Assembly: GCA_025454875.1 (NCBI GenBank)
Contig: JALONP010000005.1
Coordinates: 59,040 to 123,039, forward strand
Direction: 5' to 3'
DNA: 64,000 bases
Source of the DNA: Bacteroidia bacterium
GTDB lineage: Bacteria > Bacteroidota > Bacteroidia > UKL13-3
The notes under the pieces are model-generated. The model was not told the DNA's origin. It worked only from the letters and a program-made list of their open reading frames with translations, and did no database searches. Below are positions 28,705 to 37,797 of the stretch, piece by piece (the stretch's first letter is position 1; each line of letters starts with the position of its first letter). The position numbers and the translations under genes were made by a program.

Positions 28705-29068
28705 CGAACTGAAGTTATGAGAATATTTGTTGTAAGCACTAATGCATTTTACATTAGCACATCAAAGTAACAATATTGTTTATTTATCTGTTAGTCTTCA
28801 AGTAAAATAAATAATAGTTTTACTGCCCTATTCTTGGGACTTGCCGAGCCAAATCTGCCTTTATTTTTCAAAAGTGAACAATAAGGTTAATCTTCAGATG
28901 CTTTAGTTTCAAACTACAACTTTTATTTGCCCATCAAATCAAGTCACTCGTTTGCGTGATGCTTACCAAAGGCCACCGCCAATATTAATACTTTGTGTGT
29001 CACACAAATCAATCTAAGGCAATAAAAGTAGTTAGGTTAGTTTTAGAAGCACAGAGTGCGGAGGGCGT

Positions 29069-29151
29069 CCACGAATGGTGTGAAATCAACCTGAATCGGC
29101 CTAAGTGGCGTTGGTTTTTGCTATAGATGAGGGTTGATTTGGCATTCGTGG
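29069..29151. repeat. Long imperfect inverted repeat
   Basis: CCACGAATG plus AAATCAACC (29069-29091, split by GTGTG) matches GGTTGATTT plus CATTCGTGG (29132-29151, split by GG). That is 18 paired bases with one internal loop around a 40-nt centre. It could be a MITE-like or REP-like unit, or a structured RNA. Confidence 0.55.
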
Positions 29152-29163
29152 TCTGCTTTTGGT

Positions 29164-29191
29164 GTTACCTTTTGCAGAACCAAAAGGTAAC
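29164..29191. repeat. Perfect 11-bp hairpin, CAAAAGGTAAC type
   Basis: GTTACCTTTTG (29164-29174), 6-nt loop CAGAAC, CAAAAGGTAAC (29181-29191), then ten A (29192-29201). On the plus strand A, not T, follows the stem. On the minus strand the T run comes before the stem, so it is not a normal terminator for lepB. Similar GTTAC-TTTTG palindromes are widespread in Bacteroidota spacers. Confidence 0.55.
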
Positions 29192-29270
29192 AAAAAAAAA
29201 ATTGACACAAGCCCTATTTTCAATCATTCGGGCCGTTACACGAACAATTGCAAACATGTAATTGATTGTG

Positions 29271-30560
29271 TTAGTTGATACCATTAAATAACCTGTTCCA
29301 TCTAACCTTGTGGATGCCTTTTCCATTTGTATCCCAGCTCATCCAAACAAATAGTGCCTTGCCAACAATATGGTTTTCAGGAACCATTCCCCAAAAGCGC
29401 GAATCGGCTGAATTGTGGCGGTTATCACCCATCATAAAGTAATAGTTGTACTTGAACGTATAGGTTGTAACAGGTTCGTTGTTGAGCCAGAACTTCCCGT
29501 CTTTCATGGTAAATGTTGGATTTGATTCGTATACCTTAATGGCTCTTGCATACAGTCTGTATGTTGTGCTGTCAAGTGTTACCACATCGCCTGCCTTTGG
29601 AATATAAAGCGGACCAAAGTCGTCAACCTGCCAACCAAATGATGCACCATAACCTTCATAACCCGTTAATGCTTCAGGGTCTGGATTGGTAAATGAATCT
29701 ACATCCAAAACACCCGTTGCATTTTTCATTATTTCTACACCTTCGGCACTTAAGTTAACAGCCAAATCAGTCGATTGGGGCAAACGACCCCAAATTGGGA
29801 AATCAAGTTTGCGTTTTAGTTTTTCCGAATCAAGTGGATTGGTGCCATCTGTTTTAACCAACCTAAACTGTTGCATTTGGGGTGGATTTTCGGCAGCAAC
29901 CCCATTAATATATACTTGTTGCCTTACCACGCTAATAGTGTCGCCACCAATCGCCATGCACCTTTTAATATAGTTTTCTTTTTTATCTACGGGTCTGCCA
30001 TCTTCAAACGGATAGTTAAACACAACCACATCATTGCGTTTTACTTGTTGAAAACCCGGTAACCTAAAAAAGGGCATCTCAAAAATTTCTGCGTAAGAAT
30101 TGCCTCCAATTAAAGGCATTGTATTGTGTGCAAATGGGAATGAAATGGGAGTCATTGGTGCGCGTGCACCATAGTTTACTTTGCTCACAAACAAGAAGTC
30201 GCCTACCAACAACGATTTTTCCATTGAAGGGGTAGGAATGGTATAGGCTTCAATAAAAAAAGTCCGTATCAATGTTGCAGCCACAACTGCAAACCCAATA
30301 GCATCAAGCCACTCTCGGGTTTTGGTTTTACGTGGAAATTTGTGCGCCAACAAATAATAGCCAATAATTGATGCTTGCACAACCACAAAAAACGAAACGG
30401 TATTGAGCAAACTTGCTTTTGCAAACAAACTCATCACGATCAAAAAGAAAAGATTGATACCGCTCATGAGCCAAAAGTTCCTACGTTCTTTTGGTTCCAT
30501 CGTTGACCAGAATTGCTGTATTTTTTGTTTTAAGAATGACTGTTCAGATTTAGTTGACAT
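29271..30560 (-). CDS. lepB: Signal peptidase I
   Basis: 429 residues. An N-terminal membrane part (two to three hydrophobic segments, about 28-95) precedes the catalytic domain: Ser112 in [15 protein letters not shown], and the general base Lys199 in [12 protein letters not shown]. Box E is [17 protein letters not shown] near residue 378. The region between Lys and box E (about 210-360) is much longer than in E. coli LepB, as is usual in Bacteroidota. It removes signal peptides on the periplasmic face. It is the last gene of the parA-parB-DUF5683-dapB-lepB group; the 91-bp gap from dapB may hold its own promoter. Confidence 0.94.
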   Translation of the reverse strand: MSTKSEQSFLKQKIQQFWSTMEPKERRNFWLMSGINLFFLIVMSLFAKASLLNTVSFFVVVQASIIGYYLLAHKFPRKTKTREWLDAIGFAVVAATLIRTFFIEAYTIPTPSMEKSLLVGDFLFVSKVNYGARAPMTPISFPFAHNTMPLIGGNSYAEIFEMPFFRLPGFQQVKRNDVVVFNYPFEDGRPVDKKENYIKRCMAIGGDTISVVRQQVYINGVAAENPPQMQQFRLVKTDGTNPLDSEKLKRKLDFPIWGRLPQSTDLAVNLSAEGVEIMKNATGVLDVDSFTNPDPEALTGYEGYGASFGWQVDDFGPLYIPKAGDVVTLDSTTYRLYARAIKVYESNPTFTMKDGKFWLNNEPVTTYTFKYNYYFMMGDNRHNSADSRFWGMVPENHIVGKALFVWMSWDTNGKGIHKVRWNRLFNGIN

Positions 30561-30651
30561 ACGTTATTTTGCTATTGAATGGAAACCTAACGCAAGGTAT
30601 TGCATTTGCGTATAGTTGTTTTGTTGAGTGGTAAATTCGAAGGATAATTGG

Positions 30652-31395
30652 TTATAAGTTTAAGATATCTTCCATAGTGTAAAGACCAGTTTTGTTCTGC
30701 AACCATTCGGCTGCAAGCACCGCCCCCTTTGCAAAACCGTATCTCGATTTGGCTTTATGGGTAATTTCAATTTCATCGATTACGGATTCGTATTTTACGG
30801 TATGGTCGCCAGTAACTTCTCCCACACGTTTAGATTCAATCAAGAGCTCATGTGCTTTTGCACTTTGCGAAGGCATATTTTCGTTATACAATAACCTACC
30901 TTTCCACTCGGTCTTTACTTTATTATCTGCTAGGATATGGCCAGCCAATGAAAGAGCTGTTCCGCTCGGGTGGTCTTTTTTCTCAGTATGGTGCACCTCT
31001 TCTATCATTACATCATATTCGTCATGTGCAGCCATCATTTTGGCCAAAATTTTATTCAGCTTATAAAAAATATTGACACCGATACTAAAATTCGTTGAGT
31101 ACACCATGCTTTGTTCTTCAGCTAAACACTTTTCGCGAATGGTATCAAATTGGTCGTACCAGCCAGTAGTTCCTACCACAATGGGAACCTTAGCTTCAAA
31201 ACATTTTAAAATATTGTCAACTGCTGCGCTGGGCATGCTAAAATCAATTGCAACATCCACATTCTGCAAGCTAATGGGCATAAAGTCAAATGAATTTTCC
31301 ATGTTTACTTTATACACAATATCGTGGCCTTTGGCGGTGGCAATTTTTTCAACGGCTTTGCCCATTTTTCCGTAACCCAACAGTGCTATTTTCAT
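30652..31395 (-). CDS. dapB: 4-hydroxy-tetrahydrodipicolinate reductase
   Basis: 247 residues. The N-terminal NAD(P)-binding domain starts KIALLGYGKMGKAVE, with VAIDFSMPSA and VGTTGWYDQ. The catalytic domain has EVHHTEKKDHPSGTALSLA (catalytic His and Lys). The C-terminus returns to the dinucleotide domain (FAKGAVLAAEWLQNKTGLYTMEDIL). It makes tetrahydrodipicolinate in lysine and diaminopimelate synthesis. It follows DUF5683 by 13 bp. Confidence 0.95.
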   Translation of the reverse strand: MKIALLGYGKMGKAVEKIATAKGHDIVYKVNMENSFDFMPISLQNVDVAIDFSMPSAAVDNILKCFEAKVPIVVGTTGWYDQFDTIREKCLAEEQSMVYSTNFSIGVNIFYKLNKILAKMMAAHDEYDVMIEEVHHTEKKDHPSGTALSLAGHILADNKVKTEWKGRLLYNENMPSQSAKAHELLIESKRVGEVTGDHTVKYESVIDEIEITHKAKSRYGFAKGAVLAAEWLQNKTGLYTMEDILNL

Positions 31396-31408
31396 TCGGT
31401 GGTTCGTT

Positions 31409-32080
31409 TTACTTAAACCGGAATGTTAATGCTACTCCTGTGTAAGGTGTATACGCATTCATCCCAATTTGAGGTGTTACGTTCAAAGATAAGTCATCCG
31501 TAACATTAAAATCAAAAAAATGTGCTTCCACATTCGCATCTATAACTTGCAAAGCATACAATAGTGCCAACCCAATAATGCATTGATCTCTTGCTTGTTT
31601 GTAACTATCGCGTATTAACCGCAACGTTTCTGTTTGGTATTGGTCGTATTTTAAGTTACCAGTAAGCTCATTCGGGTTTTGTTCCCTAAAAATATAGGCT
31701 TCTTTGAAATCAGTATAGTTTTGTTGGTAAAAAACCACTCCATATGTTAATGCGGCTCCGCCACCATAAATAATAGGAACTTTCCACCACCAATTTTTAC
31801 GATTATAAACTTGGCCTGCACCTGGCAAACAAAGCGAGAGTAAAGTTGCTTTTTGTGGCGAATGTTTTTGTTCAAAAATGGTATCGGGTTTGGCACGCAT
31901 AACCGTAGGTTGCTCGTTGCTGGGCGCTGCCATTGGCTTGGGTGCGCCAGTTACAATAGTATCGGTACCAACTTTATACACTGGATTAATGGTTTCATCA
32001 TTAATTTGGCAAAAAGCCGAGGTGCTTGCAAACCAAAACAAGATAAGCGTGGCAATTGTATTTACCCTTTTAACCAACAT
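31409..32080 (-). CDS. DUF5683 membrane protein
   Basis: 223 residues with a signal peptide (about 1-25, ending TSAFCQ), a disordered Pro/Ala stretch, then LPGAGQVYNRKNWWWKVPII, which is typical of DUF5683, with hydrophobic segments at about 95-115 and 165-180. The last part (VTDDLSLNVTPQIGMNAYTPYTGVALTFRFK in pieces) resembles short outer-membrane strands. Function unknown. Its place between parB and dapB is conserved in many Bacteroidota, which supports identification. Confidence 0.85.
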   Translation of the reverse strand: MLVKRVNTIATLILFWFASTSAFCQINDETINPVYKVGTDTIVTGAPKPMAAPSNEQPTVMRAKPDTIFEQKHSPQKATLLSLCLPGAGQVYNRKNWWWKVPIIYGGGAALTYGVVFYQQNYTDFKEAYIFREQNPNELTGNLKYDQYQTETLRLIRDSYKQARDQCIIGLALLYALQVIDANVEAHFFDFNVTDDLSLNVTPQIGMNAYTPYTGVALTFRFK

Positions 32081-32166
32081 GCGGGCAAATATAGGCTTCT
32101 AAATTGAGTATAACGATACAGGCTAAATGTTCATAAGAGCATATCACAAGAACATGTCGAAGAATC

Positions 32167-33051
32167 TTAGTTCAGCAAGTCTAATATACGTTGCAAATCA
32201 GCTTGGGAGCGGAAAGGAATTTTAATGGCACCTCTTCCTTTATCATCGGCTTTAATCACAATTTTTGCTGCCAGTTTATCAGATAGGGTTTGTTGGAATT
32301 CCAATAAGGTTTCTGATTTTTTTTGTGCAGCAGGTTTGTCTGATTTTTTGGCTACAGGAGCAGCATTTGCTTCGCGCGCAAGACCTTCAACATCGCGCAC
32401 ACTCAATTCATTTGCTAGCATTTGTTCAAGCATCCACTCTTGTTTTTGAGGGTCTTCTACATTGATAATGGCCCTTGCGTGTCCCATCGAAATGCGCTTT
32501 TCTTTTAAGGCCAATTGAATGGTAGCAGGTAGCTTAAGCAAACGCAAATAATTGTTTACGGTTGATCTGTTTTTACCAACACGCTCACCCAATTCATCTT
32601 GTTTTAAATTGCACTCATCAATCAATCGTTTATAACTCAATGAGATTTCCATTGGGTTGAGTTCCTCGCGTTGAATATTTTCAATCAGTGCCATCTCCAA
32701 CATTTCTTGGTCGTTGGCAACGCGTATATAAGCAGGTATCTTGGTTAAGCCTGCAATGATAGAAGCACGTGTTCTGCGTTCACCCGAAATGATTTGGTAT
32801 GTATCATAACCCATTTTGCGCACCGTAATAGGTTGAATCACGCCATGAACTTTAATAGATTCTGCAAGTTCATTTAAGGCAGTTTCTTCAAATGCCGTGC
32901 GTGGTTGAAACGGATTTGCTTCAATTTGGCTAATTAAGATTTCATTGGTTGCATTAGCCGGTTTTACTTCGCTTGTTGTTACATCTGTATTCGCATTTTC
33001 GAGCAAGGCACTTAACCCTCTTCCTAATGCGTTTCGTTTCGGATTACTCAT
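32167..33051 (-). CDS. parB: Chromosome partition protein ParB (CTPase/DNA clamp)
   Basis: 294 residues. The N-domain has ANPFQPRTAFEE and the CTP-binding box SGERRTRASIIAG (about 87-99). The helix-turn-helix is DELGERVGKNRSTVNNYLRLLKLP (pieces, about 150-175), which reads parS. The C-terminal dimer domain ends LQRILDLLN, after a KKSDKPAAQKKSE linker. The start is MSNPKRNALGRGLSALL, with the usual GRGLSALL motif that contacts ParA. It loads on parS and slides as a clamp. A parS-like sequence lies beyond parA at 34010-34037. Confidence 0.95.
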   Translation of the reverse strand: MSNPKRNALGRGLSALLENANTDVTTSEVKPANATNEILISQIEANPFQPRTAFEETALNELAESIKVHGVIQPITVRKMGYDTYQIISGERRTRASIIAGLTKIPAYIRVANDQEMLEMALIENIQREELNPMEISLSYKRLIDECNLKQDELGERVGKNRSTVNNYLRLLKLPATIQLALKEKRISMGHARAIINVEDPQKQEWMLEQMLANELSVRDVEGLAREANAAPVAKKSDKPAAQKKSETLLEFQQTLSDKLAAKIVIKADDKGRGAIKIPFRSQADLQRILDLLN

Positions 33052-33177
33052 TTAATTATTCGTTACAGGTTATCAGTTATTATCAAAATATTTTATTTAT
33101 GGTCGCTCACTTAGGTCCCAATCGTTTTTGAAGTAGGCACTACCGTACCATTCCATTCGCATTGGTAAACCCTCGCA

Positions 33178-33984
33178 TCAATTCAATGATTGAGGTTCAA
33201 ACTGCTGGTTCATTTTGGTCATGCCATTTTTTTGCAACAACTCTTTCGCTAAGTTTAAATAGTTAACGGTTCCTTTGCACTCGGCATCATGAGCAATTAC
33301 AGGTTTGCCAAAACTTGGAGCTTCGCTTAACCGGGTATTGCGTTGGATAATGGTATCAAATACCAATTGTTGGAAATGCATTTTCACTTCTTCTACCACT
33401 TGGTTGCTTAAGCGCAAACGCATATCGTACATGGTGAGCAACAATCCTTCAATTTGCAAATCAGGATTTAAGCCAGCTTGAACAATTTTCACCGTGTTTA
33501 ATAATTTACCTAAACCTTCTAAGGCAAAATATTCGCACTGCACCGGAATAATTACCGAGTCGGATGCGGTTAAGGCGTTGGTGGTAATTAAGCCTAAAGA
33601 AGGCGAACAATCGATAATGATAAAATCATACTCTCCTTTAATTTTATCAAGTGCATGTTTTAAAATGCGTTCACGGTTTGGTAAATTGATTAACTCAATT
33701 TCTGCACCCACCAAATCAATGGTGGAAGGCAATACATGCAAAAAGTCGAATTCGGTTTTGAACAACGCGTCTTTTGCTTGCACATCGTTAATCATCACTT
33801 CATATAACCCCAATTTTACATTTTGAGGGTCAAATCCCAATCCTGATGTGGTGTTGGCCTGAGGGTCGGCATCCACAACCAATGTTTTGTATTCTAATAC
33901 AGCTAAACTTGCTGCAAGGTTAATGGCAGTAGTGGTTTTGCCCACACCACCTTTTTGGTTCACTATTGATATAACTTTTCCCAT
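33178..33984 (-). CDS. parA: Chromosome partition ATPase ParA/Soj
   Basis: 268 residues. The deviant Walker A KGGVGKTT is at residues 11-18, the switch I/Walker A' region TLVVDADPQANTT at about 34-46, and Walker B DFIIIDCSPSLG at about 118-129. No N-terminal HTH, so it is the chromosomal (Soj) type. It binds DNA non-specifically as an ATP dimer and moves ParB-parS. The 126-bp gap to parB holds a possible 21-codon ORF. A split parS-like palindrome lies 26 bp upstream of its start. Confidence 0.96.
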   Translation of the reverse strand: MGKVISIVNQKGGVGKTTTAINLAASLAVLEYKTLVVDADPQANTTSGLGFDPQNVKLGLYEVMINDVQAKDALFKTEFDFLHVLPSTIDLVGAEIELINLPNRERILKHALDKIKGEYDFIIIDCSPSLGLITTNALTASDSVIIPVQCEYFALEGLGKLLNTVKIVQAGLNPDLQIEGLLLTMYDMRLRLSNQVVEEVKMHFQQLVFDTIIQRNTRLSEAPSFGKPVIAHDAECKGTVNYLNLAKELLQKNGMTKMNQQFEPQSLN

Positions 33985-34009
33985 ATGTATCTAATTGGTC
34001 TTTGGTTGG

Positions 34010-34037
34010 TGTTTCACGGCAAATTTTTCGTGAAACA
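34010..34037. promoter_or_regulatory. Split parS-like palindrome upstream of parA
   Basis: TGTTTCACG (34010-34018) and CGTGAAACA (34029-34037) are perfect inverted copies, 10 bp apart. The general bacterial parS consensus is TGTTTCACGTGAAACA, so both halves match it exactly but are separated by about one helical turn. It may be a ParB-controlled operator in the parA leader, or an RNA hairpin. That ParB would tolerate the gap is inference. Confidence 0.5.
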
Positions 34038-34184
34038 TTTTACCTCATTTCGGTTTGTTCAAAGAACGACATTCGAAATTTGGACTTGTACACTTCGTTT
34101 CAACAGGGGTGTTGAAAGATTTTTAACCTATTGGTGAACAAGTTAGCATTTGGCTTAAAAAATATTGGGAAAATACTTGGAAGC

Positions 34185-35387
34185 TTATTTGGTGTGTTTT
34201 CTGCGTTGTACTTCTTTGGTAATCAAGGTAAGTTCACGTCCCGACTGCCCCTTTACAGAGGTGTTTTCGGCAGCCCGTCTAAACAAGTAAGGCATTACCG
34301 ATTGAATGGGGCCGTAAGGCAAATATTTGGCAACATTGTAACCAGCACTCGATAAATTGTAACTGATATGGTCACTCATTCCAAAAAGCTGCGAAAAGTA
34401 AATGCGCTCATCATTGTTGGCTATTTGGTATTGCTGCATGAGTTCAGCTAACAACATGCTGCTGTTTTCATTATGAGTGCCCGCACAAATTCGCACTCGC
34501 TCTATTTTAGAAAGGCAAAACCTCAATGCTTCGTTGTAATCTGCATCACATGCTTCTTTCGAAGGTTGTATAGGGTTGGGGTAACCACGTTCAGCGGCAC
34601 GTGCAGCTTCTTTTTCCATATACGCACCGCGCACCAATTTAACACCCAAATAATATCCATGCTTTAAGGCATCTTCATAACTGTGCTTTAAGAAGGCGAG
34701 CCGATCATGGCGGTATAGCTGAATGGTATTGTAAACAATGGCTTGTTGATGGTTAAACTTGAGCATCATTTCGCGAGCCAATCCGTCAATGGTGTCTTGA
34801 ATCCATGTTTCTTCGGCATCAATAAAAATGCGAACCTTGGCATCAAAAGCTTTTTTACAAATGCGTTCCACACGGTCTTTTACCCGATCAAATTCGGATT
34901 GCTCTTCCATACTCAATGGTTCTTTTGCATTTACCTTCGCCAATAAATCAAAACGTGCCAATCCGGTTACCTTAAACACACAAAATGGAATTTGTTTCTG
35001 ACTGGCCGCTTTTTCAATGGTGCGAATGGTTTCGTTGGTGGTATGCTCAAACTCGTCTTCGGCTTCTTTGCCTTCAACACTGTAATCCAAAATAGAGCCA
35101 ATACCATATGTATGTAGCGCGTTCATCGTTGCATCACAGTCATTCATCGATTCGCCACCACAAAATTGTTTGAACACAGTAGCCCTAATAATAGGTGTAA
35201 TAGGCAAACGTAACTTAAATGCGAGTTCAGTTAAGGGTGGGCCAACTTTCACCAACCAATTGTAACCAATGGCCTTAAAAAGCCAGTATGAGCGCTTTAA
35301 ATCATTATTTGTTTTTGATTGAAATGCGATTTCTGTATTGTCAAAACTCAGATTCAAAGCGTTTTGGCGCGGTGCAGCTTGTGGCAT
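34185..35387 (-). CDS. Proline dehydrogenase (FAD, monofunctional)
   Basis: 400 residues with the TIM-barrel ProDH domain: VKLVRGAYMEKEAARAAERGYPNP (blocks), IRICAGTHNENSS-like VRICAGTHNENSS, and the C-terminal LPYGPIQSVMPYLFRRAAENTS near residues 355-375 that closes over proline. It has no aldehyde dehydrogenase part, unlike PutA. It oxidises proline to pyrroline-5-carboxylate and passes electrons to the quinone pool. It is divergent from aroB with about 60 bp between starts. Confidence 0.93.
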   Translation of the reverse strand: MPQAAPRQNALNLSFDNTEIAFQSKTNNDLKRSYWLFKAIGYNWLVKVGPPLTELAFKLRLPITPIIRATVFKQFCGGESMNDCDATMNALHTYGIGSILDYSVEGKEAEDEFEHTTNETIRTIEKAASQKQIPFCVFKVTGLARFDLLAKVNAKEPLSMEEQSEFDRVKDRVERICKKAFDAKVRIFIDAEETWIQDTIDGLAREMMLKFNHQQAIVYNTIQLYRHDRLAFLKHSYEDALKHGYYLGVKLVRGAYMEKEAARAAERGYPNPIQPSKEACDADYNEALRFCLSKIERVRICAGTHNENSSMLLAELMQQYQIANNDERIYFSQLFGMSDHISYNLSSAGYNVAKYLPYGPIQSVMPYLFRRAAENTSVKGQSGRELTLITKEVQRRKHTK

Positions 35388-35449
35388 GTGGCGTATTGTT
35401 AGCGTTTTTAATTGAAAAACATCAAATTTGTCGGGGCAAAAATAAAATT

Positions 35450-36511
35450 TTGAAGGAATACTACTTAAAAGATTTCAGTATTTACATCGGAAATGATGTT
35501 TTTGAGCAATTGCTCGAGAACCTTATTGAACGTTCATACTCCAAAGTGTTTGTTTTGGTTGATGAACATACGGAGAAATATTGTTTGCCACAGCTTACCA
35601 AATATTTGTTTGATATAAACCTCATCAGCATTCGAAGTGGTGAAATAACCAAATCACTCACTACAGCCGAATATATTTGGAATGAGTTGTTGCACGCCCG
35701 TGCCGACCGAAACTCAGTATTGATTAACTTAGGAGGTGGAGTTATTGGTGATATTGGTGGTTTTTGTGCTTCAACCTTTAAGCGTGGGATGGATTTTGTC
35801 AATGTTCCTACCACACTTCTGGCCATGGTTGATTCGAGCATTGGTGGCAAAACAGGTATTGACTTTAATGGAATTAAAAATACCATTGGCACCATCGCGC
35901 AGCCTAAAGCCATTTACATTAATCCAGATTTGTTGCTTACTTTACCTCAAGAAGAATTGGTGAATGGATTTGCCGAGATGATTAAACATGGACTCATCTT
36001 GGATCGATCTTACTGGGAAAAAATTCAAAAGACGGGTTTTGATGATTGGTCTAAAATTGCAACCTTAATTAATGGCTCAATTAAACTGAAGTTAGAGGTT
36101 GTTAAGAAAGACCCTTATGAACATTCGCTTCGTAAAATTTTAAACTTCGGTCATACCATTGGCCACGCACTTGAAGCATATTCGCTCAAGCACGATAAAA
36201 AGCCCCTTAAGCATGGCGAAGCTGTGGCAATCGGAATGATTTGTGAAGCCTATCTGTCAAAAATCAAGTTAGATATGAGCAATAAGGAGTTGCGTGAAGT
36301 TACTGATTTTGTGTCGAGGTATTTCCCCAAATACTCCCTACGCACCATTCTCTCTCCAGAGCTAATTCAATTGATGCGTCACGATAAAAAGAACGAACAA
36401 GATGATGCAATTAACTTTACGTTGCTTAAGCGTATAGGCAAAGGCAGTATCAACCATGTTTGCTCCGAAACACAAATTACGGCAGCACTTAATTATTACG
36501 ACAGTTTATGA
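35450..36511 (+). CDS. aroB: 3-dehydroquinate synthase
   Basis: 353 residues from a TTG at 35450. NAD site: DEHTEKYCLPQL region, LINLGGGVIGDIGGFCASTFKRG, and VPTTLLAMVDSSIGGKTGID. Zn ligands: Glu in FAEMIKHGLI and His in ILNFGHTIGHALEA and KHGEAVAIGM. An ATG at 35288 would add 54 residues, but these are antisense to the proline dehydrogenase gene and do not look like AroB; the family normally begins just before FSIYIG, as given by the TTG. Second enzyme of the shikimate pathway. Its stop overlaps aroA (ATGA). Confidence 0.93.
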   Translation: MKEYYLKDFSIYIGNDVFEQLLENLIERSYSKVFVLVDEHTEKYCLPQLTKYLFDINLISIRSGEITKSLTTAEYIWNELLHARADRNSVLINLGGGVIGDIGGFCASTFKRGMDFVNVPTTLLAMVDSSIGGKTGIDFNGIKNTIGTIAQPKAIYINPDLLLTLPQEELVNGFAEMIKHGLILDRSYWEKIQKTGFDDWSKIATLINGSIKLKLEVVKKDPYEHSLRKILNFGHTIGHALEAYSLKHDKKPLKHGEAVAIGMICEAYLSKIKLDMSNKELREVTDFVSRYFPKYSLRTILSPELIQLMRHDKKNEQDDAINFTLLKRIGKGSINHVCSETQITAALNYYDSL

Positions 36512-37761
36512 GTACGGTAACCGTTTGGCATCCCACCGGAATTGTAAACGGAACCGTTACGTTGCCAACATCTAAAAGCATAAGCAACAGGGTGCTGTTG
36601 TTAAATGCAGTTTCAGGCGGTAAAACTGTTTTGCAGAATCTATCAGATGCAACGGATACTGTGTTGATGCAAACTGCTTTAAAACATCATCAAGGAACAA
36701 TCGATTTGCAAAATGCTGGAACATGCTACCGTTTTTTAACCGCCTATTATGCAGCAACTCCAAACACCGATGTTGTATTGTTAGGTGATGATCGAATGCA
36801 AATGCGGCCAATTAAACCGTTAGTTGAGGCTTTACGCAATCTAGGCGCAAGTATCAACTATTTGCAAAAAGAAGGGTTCCCACCAATTGCCATCCAAGGC
36901 AAAACACTTAATGGAGGCCATGTTCGCATCGATGCTTCAGTGAGCAGTCAGTTTGTATCTGCCTTATTATTGTCAGCACCTTTATTGCAATCTCCACTCC
37001 ATTTATTATTGGAAGCGGGTGCCGCTTCGTTGCCATACTTACACTTAACCATTGGCTTATTGAAACAGTGGGGATATGAAGTAAGCATCAATCAACAAAC
37101 CATAACGGTATATCAATATACTGCAACAACTCCGAGCCGGTTTACCGTTGAACCCGATTGGAGCGCGGCAGCTTTTTGGTACGAAGTAATGGCATTGAGT
37201 AAAGGAGGAACAATACAACTCAATCAACTTTCATTGCAAAGCCTACAAGGTGATAAGGAAATTGCAAATTGGATGCAATCTGCTGGTGTTGTTTCATCAC
37301 CAAACAATAAGGGTATCCTAATTCAACAATCAACTTTACGAGATGCAGCGCAAACTGTTTTTAATTTGGTTAACCATCCGGATGCTGCACCAGCAATGGC
37401 TGCTACAGCTGCAGGTTTAAATTTGCCATGGTCACTCACGGGTTTGCAAAACCTAGCTGTAAAAGAAAGTAACCGCGTGGTGGCATTGTGTAAAGAGTTA
37501 GGTAATTGTGGTTATACTTTAGCTGGTCTAAATGAAAATTCGATATTGCAGATCCAACAGCAAGTACCTAATAAAGGCAAATCCAATACAGAAACTTTAT
37601 GGTCGCATCATGATCATCGAATCGCAATGGCATTGGCACCGCTATCACTGGTAAATGGGGCTTTAACCATTCGCAATGCAGAAGCTGTATCCAAATCTTA
37701 TCCCACGTTTTGGGATCAGTTAACCCAAGTTGGGTTTGAGGTAAATCAATTTGATGAATAA
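36508..37761 (+). CDS. aroA: 3-phosphoshikimate 1-carboxyvinyltransferase (EPSP synthase)
   Basis: 417 residues. TLPTSKSISNRVLLLNAVS holds the substrate Lys/Ser; NAGTCYRFLTAYYA replaces the usual NAGTAMR (Cys-Tyr instead of Ala-Met); DASVSSQFVSALLLSAP, VEPDWSAAAFWYE, NHPDAAPAMAATAAGL, LAVKESNRVVALCKEL and SHHDHRIAMALAPL follow. The altered TCYRF loop is found in many Bacteroidota AroA. It condenses shikimate-3-phosphate with PEP. It overlaps aroB by 4 bp and is followed by aroC 36 bp later. Confidence 0.95.
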   Translation: MSTVTVWHPTGIVNGTVTLPTSKSISNRVLLLNAVSGGKTVLQNLSDATDTVLMQTALKHHQGTIDLQNAGTCYRFLTAYYAATPNTDVVLLGDDRMQMRPIKPLVEALRNLGASINYLQKEGFPPIAIQGKTLNGGHVRIDASVSSQFVSALLLSAPLLQSPLHLLLEAGAASLPYLHLTIGLLKQWGYEVSINQQTITVYQYTATTPSRFTVEPDWSAAAFWYEVMALSKGGTIQLNQLSLQSLQGDKEIANWMQSAGVVSSPNNKGILIQQSTLRDAAQTVFNLVNHPDAAPAMAATAAGLNLPWSLTGLQNLAVKESNRVVALCKELGNCGYTLAGLNENSILQIQQQVPNKGKSNTETLWSHHDHRIAMALAPLSLVNGALTIRNAEAVSKSYPTFWDQLTQVGFEVNQFDE

Positions 37762-37797
37762 CTAATTTGTTGAATACACTTACTTTTGTTCGCAAGC

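Larger units (their letters stand above)
28705..29270. other. 566-bp intergenic region with palindromes, no gene seen
   Basis: No convincing ORF or tRNA is visible. From the left it holds AT-rich DNA, then a 17-bp dyad TTTGTGTG-T-CACACAAA (28992-29008), a long imperfect inverted repeat (29069-29151) and a perfect 11-bp hairpin with an A run (29164-29201). It lies upstream of minus-strand arfB and downstream of minus-strand lepB, so it should contain the arfB promoter and perhaps the end of the lepB transcript. Confidence 0.6.

Noticed and set aside
35288..35449. ATG-start extension of aroB by 54 residues
   Set aside because: These codons are antisense to proline dehydrogenase and do not resemble the start of AroB; the TTG at 35450 fits family length.
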